DNA of 6,618 nt from positions 1 to 6,618 of the forward strand of contig JABUUR010000120.1 in assembly GCA_021443065.1 (NCBI GenBank), read 5' to 3'. A program made the position numbers and the translations under genes. This document shows positions 1-4,500 of this stretch, one piece after another; the stretch's first letter is position 1; every line of letters starts with the position of its first letter. Under the pieces are notes generated by a model, which did not search any database, was not told where the DNA came from, and worked only from the letters and a program-made list of their open reading frames with translations. Source of the DNA: Fibrobacter sp. Its GTDB lineage: Bacteria; Fibrobacterota; Fibrobacteria; Fibrobacterales; Fibrobacteraceae.

Positions 1-1460
1 GTTTCGCTGTTCAAGATCAAGCGCTGGAAGGCGAACAACACCAGGGAGTGGATGTTCTGGTAGTCCGTCGCCCAGCCGCCCTGGGTAAATCCGCTGGGGT
101 TGCCCAGGAATCCGGCCCTGAAGTAGTCCATGTTGAAATGGTAGTTGGATTCGTTTTCAAAAATGTTCTTGTTCTTGTAAAGGTCGTACTGGTAGGTGGT
201 GTCCTTGGTGGCGTACCAAAGGGCAAGGGCCGCCGCCGCACCGTCATCGTACATGGGTCCGCCGCCGGTATAGAAACCGGGGAATTCCGTCTGCTTTCCG
301 GGTGCGCCAGCAAACACGTAATTTCCAAAGGTTGGCATCAGAACGTTCTTGTAGATGTCCTTGGCTGCTTCGATCAGGGAGTCCGCGTACTCCGCATCGT
401 AAACGCGGTAGCCCACGGCAACGTTTGCCATGGCAGCCACGAACATGCCTGCCACATTGGACCCTGTGCCCTTCAAAACAACGCGGTCGGGGCCGCCCTT
501 TGCGGGGGACTGGGCGTCTTGGCGTTCCGGCAAGTCCCAGTAGGCATGGTCCACTTCGTCGACGCCTACGGAGTGGTACATGTCACCCTGAGCGATGAGG
601 CCGTCCGCCTTGGAAGCCCTGTAAAGTTTCAGCAGGTAGTCGGTACCCACTTTCGCCTCGTGGAGAATGTCGGGAATACCGTCGGTAAAGACCGTGTCCC
701 CGTAGGATTCTCCATAGCGGTCCTCCGCCTTGTCCTGGTAGGTGAGGTACACCATGGAAAGGACGTAGGCGGTGTAGCCTAATGTCTCGGATACCTTGAA
801 GTGGTCTCCGCAGTCATGCCAGCCACCGGTCAAGTCGTGCCCCACTGCGGAACCGTCCTTCAAATGGCAGGCGGCGTGAAAATGTGACTTGGTGTTTCCG
901 CAGCGCTGGATACCGAAGAATTTCAAGGAGTTTTCCAGAATGGAATTGAAAATGGAGGGGTGTATGTGGAAGGTGGCCGAGGTATCCTTGCCTACCACCA
1001 CGAAGTACTCGCCGGGGCTGGTGGGCGAAAGTCCGGTAAAGTCGGCGCGGTAAAGGGACTCCCTTGCGGTGCTTATGGAATCCTGGCTTCCGAATTCGTA
1101 GATGCTTTCCATGGAGTTGAACGCACCGTTGATCCAGATATTGGGCTTGACGGCACTTGAGGTAATCAGGCTCAAAGATCCGCTCCAGGCCTCGGCACCG
1201 CTGTTGGCGTCAATTACGCTGAACTTGGTGGCGCTGGGGTCTGCAACGTAGGCGTACTTGTAGTCCTGGGGCCTGAACCCGCTCTGGTTCAAGCGGATGG
1301 GCCGCCTCTGGTAGACATTGATGGAATCCAGGTAACGGCGCTCGTGAGTCTTGTCTGTACGGTCCAGGTTTGGAAGCCCCATATCAGCCATGGACTCGCC
1401 TGCGAAAAGGGTGGCGAACAAAACGAACAAACCAAACATTTTCTTCATTTTTTTCATCAT
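1..1460 (-). CDS. GH9 endoglucanase-type cellulase with N-terminal Ig-like domain, 3' end beyond window
   Basis: Predicted secreted glycoside hydrolase family 9 enzyme that hydrolyses beta-1,4-glucan by inversion. The frame is open from 1460 to the left edge (486 codons), with no stop in the window. Residues 1-25 look like a signal peptide: Lys at 3, 4, 6 and 7, a hydrophobic core at 9-20, and possible cleavage after Ala20 or Ala25. Residues about 52-168 match the CelD-type N-terminal Ig-like domain, opening with RRPIRLNQSGFRP. The GH9 domain starts near 170. GGWHDCGDH (212-220) carries the Asp pair D216 and D219; by family analogy D219 is the catalytic base. C187, C198, H199 and H215 lie where related Ig-GH9 enzymes bind zinc, though the Cys-Cys spacing is short. 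Other GH9-like segments are DGIPDILHEAK (260-270), DHAYWDLPE (304-312) and GSNVAG (333-338). The catalytic Glu lies beyond the edge. ATG codons at 1460 and 1457 are both possible starts; 1457 has the better ribosome binding site spacing. Any C-terminal module is unseen. Confidence 0.93.
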   Translation of the reverse strand, partial: MMKKMKKMFGLFVLFATLFAGESMADMGLPNLDRTDKTHERRYLDSINVYQRRPIRLNQSGFRPQDYKYAYVADPSATKFSVIDANSGAEAWSGSLSLITSSAVKPNIWINGAFNSMESIYEFGSQDSISTARESLYRADFTGLSPTSPGEYFVVVGKDTSATFHIHPSIFNSILENSLKFFGIQRCGNTKSHFHAACHLKDGSAVGHDLTGGWHDCGDHFKVSETLGYTAYVLSMVYLTYQDKAEDRYGESYGDTVFTDGIPDILHEAKVGTDYLLKLYRASKADGLIAQGDMYHSVGVDEVDHAYWDLPERQDAQSPAKGGPDRVVLKGTGSNVAGMFVAAMANVAVGYRVYDAEYADSLIEAAKDIYKNVLMPTFGNYVFAGAPGKQTEFPGFYTGGGPMYDDGAAAALALWYATKDTTYQYDLYKNKNIFENESNYHFNMDYFRAGFLGNPSGFTQGGWATDYQNIHSLVLFAFQRLILNSE

Positions 1461-1464
1461 AGTA

Positions 1465-1468
1465 CCTC
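1465..1468 (-). promoter_or_regulatory. Ribosome binding site of the downstream GH9 gene
   Basis: GAGG on the minus strand (within TTGAGGTACT) lies 4 bases before the ATG at 1460 and 7 bases before the ATG at 1457. The 7-base spacing is the more usual, so the second of the two adjacent ATG codons may be the real start. The protein differs by only one Met. Confidence 0.6.
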
Positions 1469-1477
1469 AAGTATCCC

Positions 1478-1505
1478 AGTATCTAAATATGCAAAAGAAT
1501 GTGAA
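1478..1505 (-). promoter_or_regulatory. Possible weak sigma-70-type promoter for the downstream GH9 gene
   Basis: On the minus strand TTCACA (1505-1500) matches the -35 consensus at 5 of 6 bases. It is followed after 16 bases by GATACT (1483-1478), which matches the -10 consensus at 4 of 6. Transcription would start very near the ribosome binding site. The -35 box overlaps the 3' arm of the hairpin. This is a weak match in an organism whose promoter consensus I cannot confirm. Confidence 0.2.
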
Positions 1506-1522
1506 CCCCGTAGGTCACATTC
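1491..1522 (-). terminator. Intergenic hairpin plus short T run, possible weak terminator or attenuator
   Basis: On the minus strand GAATGTGA (1522-1515) is followed by a 10-base loop and then TCACATTC (1504-1497), a perfect 8-bp stem, then TTTTGC. This is the form of a Rho-independent terminator after the large gene's stop (33 bases downstream), but the stem is AT-rich and the T run is only four bases once the stem ends. Partial termination is more likely than complete, which would lower expression of the downstream GH9 gene relative to the large one. It could also be an mRNA processing or stability element. Confidence 0.45.
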
Positions 1523-1554
1523 TCCTGCGTTAAATGTCCTGTCAAGAAATCATC

Positions 1555-4500
1555 TTATTTCTTGACTCTCCTGAATCCGAACGTCTTCGTTATGGATTCG
1601 TTGGCGTTGATGGCCTTGTTGTCGTCGTCGGAATCAGGAGTTGCCGCTATGTACTTGCCCTTGATCTTTGCGGTGAATTTCGAAATGTAGGGCCCAGTGG
1701 CAATCTTCTTGTTTTCGGAACTCAACGGGTAGTCGTCGGGTGCGCACCATTCCAGGTAGAACACCAGCGAACTGTTGGCGCTGGTAATGTAGTTTGCGTA
1801 GTCCAGGGGGTTGAACTTGAAACTGGTGCTGTTCACGTAGGTTCCCGTGTTGCTGAACAAGTCCAGCGAGAGCGAGACTTCGTAATTGCGTTTCATTTCG
1901 CCAAGCTGGGTAGTCGACATGACGTCGGGCAAGGTTATTTCCAACTTGAACACAGGACCCCTGTGGCCGTAGTTTGCGACAGGGACGCTGCCTTCGACCT
2001 TCTGCAGTTTATGACCGCCCGCCGCGATCAGCAGGTTGGCGTTGTCCTTGTCCTTCAAGGATAGTCTGAAATGCTGATTGACAGGGAGTTTTTCGCCTGC
2101 GTAGAAGTTCTCCTGGCCGCCCAGAATCTCGGGTCGCACCACGTCCACCTTGAACTTAGCCTTGGTGATTCGACCAACCACAGGTACCCAGGGGCTTCCT
2201 GCTCCAGGGAACAGCCCTGCCTTGTCTGTGAAGAAACTTCTTTCGACGTATGGAACCAGGCGGATGGAGTCGCTGAGCCAGAATGCGTCCGGATTGTCGT
2301 GCTTGTACGTCAGGGCGTAACTCTTGGCGGAGGTGCGTGCTGCGTTCAACGCGACGTTGGTCTTGGGGCTGTAATAGGTGTTGGGAACGCCGTTGCGCAG
2401 GCGCTCGAAATAGTCCGTATTCTGGGCCACAGTGTCCAGAGGTTCAGAAATCTCCACGTCCAGAATGTCGTTCTGCTTGCCTGCAATTTCAAAATTTCTC
2501 CAGACGGCGCTCAGTACCACGGGCGGGCACTTGTCTTCCACCGGGTACTTCTTGTCAAAGAAACCGCCTTCGGGGCCCATGCGGGGGGTGACGCGCCCGG
2601 TGCGGTGACCGTTGGCATCTTCGTAAGGGCCTGTGGTGGCACCCTTGCTAAAGGAGTTGCTGGAGGGAATCTTGATAGTGACGATACTCATGGTGTCGCG
2701 AACAACGCTGGTTACGGAGTCGATCATGATGGTGTATTCTTCCCCGACGCTATCGCGAATGGACCAGTTGTTGTCTGGAACAATCTTGAGCGATGATGTA
2801 TCCGCCTTGGTAACGAAGGACCTTGTTTCGGAGTTGTAGCCCCATTCCACCACGAAACTGTCCAGCACGTCTCTGTTACGGAATTTCTTCTCGAAAAGCA
2901 TGCGAAGTTCGTCAGGGTAGCCGTCGCCTTCGTAGTCAATCATTTCTGCAAATTTCACAGGAATGGGCTTGGGAGTTTCGGCGATAAATACCTGCTTGCA
3001 ATTCTGGTTGGGAATCAGAACATTGAAGTTGTTGTCGCTAATCCGTACGGCGGAATTGATAATCACCTGGCCTCCGATTGGCAAGATCTTGCCGTCGTCA
3101 TTGCCGGAGATAACGAACATGTAGCTCTTGCCTTCGTTTTCCGTGGTGGGGGAGCCTATCACCTGGATGGAACTTTGATCTATGGCAGCGCCGTTTAATC
3201 CGTAAACCGCCAGCGGCCATGTCCTGAAGGGCTGCACCGGTTCGGTGAACGAAATCATCACGGTGTCGTATTCTGCACGGACGGGGTCCGCCGGATTCTC
3301 CAGGATGGTCACGCTCTGGAGCCGTGGCGGAATGCCATCGGTAATGTCGAACTTTTCGCTGTTCACCGTACCTTCCACCTTCATAAAGAGGGTGGCCTTG
3401 CCCATGGGGGCTGGGTCTTCGGGAATCCCCAGGGTGCCGGGGAGTTTAACCTCGATGTCCGTCTGGTCGATGGCCTTTGCCGCATCCACCGCGATGGTTG
3501 CCGTATCCTTCATGCCGTTGATGAAAACGCGAATGCTGTCAAAACTGTAGTTGGCGCTCAGGGCGTTGTTGAACTGCACCAGCAACTGGTCGGCAATGTT
3601 GTCGCAGTCTGTGTCCTGGGCCAGGATCTTCTGGGGCGTGGGCATGCTGGACTCTGCAAAGAAGGTCTGCTTGGAAACGTCTTCTTCGTCATCGGGGTCC
3701 AGGTAGACCACCTGGATGGTGTCGCCCGGGTAGAACGAAATCTGGCTGTTGTTCCGTATGTTCTTCGCTATGGCGATGGCCGTAATCTTTGTGCTGCTGA
3801 AAGAACCGGGGTTTGCCGCGTCTTCGGTCATCTTCACCAGCAATGTGTCCTGCTTCTTGGCGTTGATGACTTTCACCTTCAGGTCGCCCTTGTAGTTGGC
3901 CTTGTCCTTGTCCGTCAGGTAGATGAAGAAGTTGGTGCCCTTGGTGTCTGCCGGGCTTTCTACGGCCTTGCCCTGCTCGTTCTTGATGGTGAGGGCGGAG
4001 GCGGTCAAGTTACCGCGGGTGAACTGTACGTAGTAACTTCTGTTCACAAAGGCACAGCCGCCGTTTTCGGTGCATTCCTGGCATTCGGGGTCGGCGCCGG
4101 CGAACAAGGTAATGTCAATCTTGTTGCTGCCGATACCCATCTTTACAGGAATGTTCAAGGTCCAAAGTCCCAGGGAGTCGATGGATTTGTCGCCTTCGCC
4201 GGAGTTGTAGTGGGCGATGATTGTCCCTTCAGAAGAAACGAGGAATCGTTCTCCGCTGATAATGACCGGGGTTGCGTCTACCAAGTTGCCGTTTGCCCAG
4301 ATCTTGGTCAGGTAGCCGCCTTCGGTAACGTGGGCATGGCCCGTCACCCATACGGTGCTGCTGGTCTGGTCGATCTGCACGTAGGAACCGTCGGACACGT
4401 TGAAGGGTGCGTCGTAGACGACATCCATTTCGTAATGGGCCTTCTTCGTGGACATTTCCTGGGCGGAGGGGCTGTAACCCCAGATGAACTCGCCCTTGCG

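Noticed and set aside
48..782. Plus-strand open frame of 244 codons
   Set aside because: It lies antisense to the GH9 gene, whose protein shows clear family motifs over the same bases. Its product is rich in Val and Gly, as expected from the complement of a codon-biased gene, and no domain is recognisable.
1514..1526. AGGAG followed by ATGTGA in the intergenic gap on the minus strand, looking like a start-stop minimal ORF
   Set aside because: The spacing between AGGAG and ATG is a single base, too short for initiation, and the bases are part of the hairpin arm.
1533..1548. TTGACA on the minus strand just after the large gene's stop, a perfect -35 box
   Set aside because: At 16-18 bases downstream the best -10 candidate is GAATGT or AATGTG, with at most two or three consensus matches, and it lies in the hairpin stem.
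1344..1565. Plus-strand open frames spanning the intergenic gap (1344-1565 and 1351-1533)
   Set aside because: They cover the signal peptide region of the minus-strand GH9 gene and the hairpin. No ribosome binding site or recognisable protein feature supports them.
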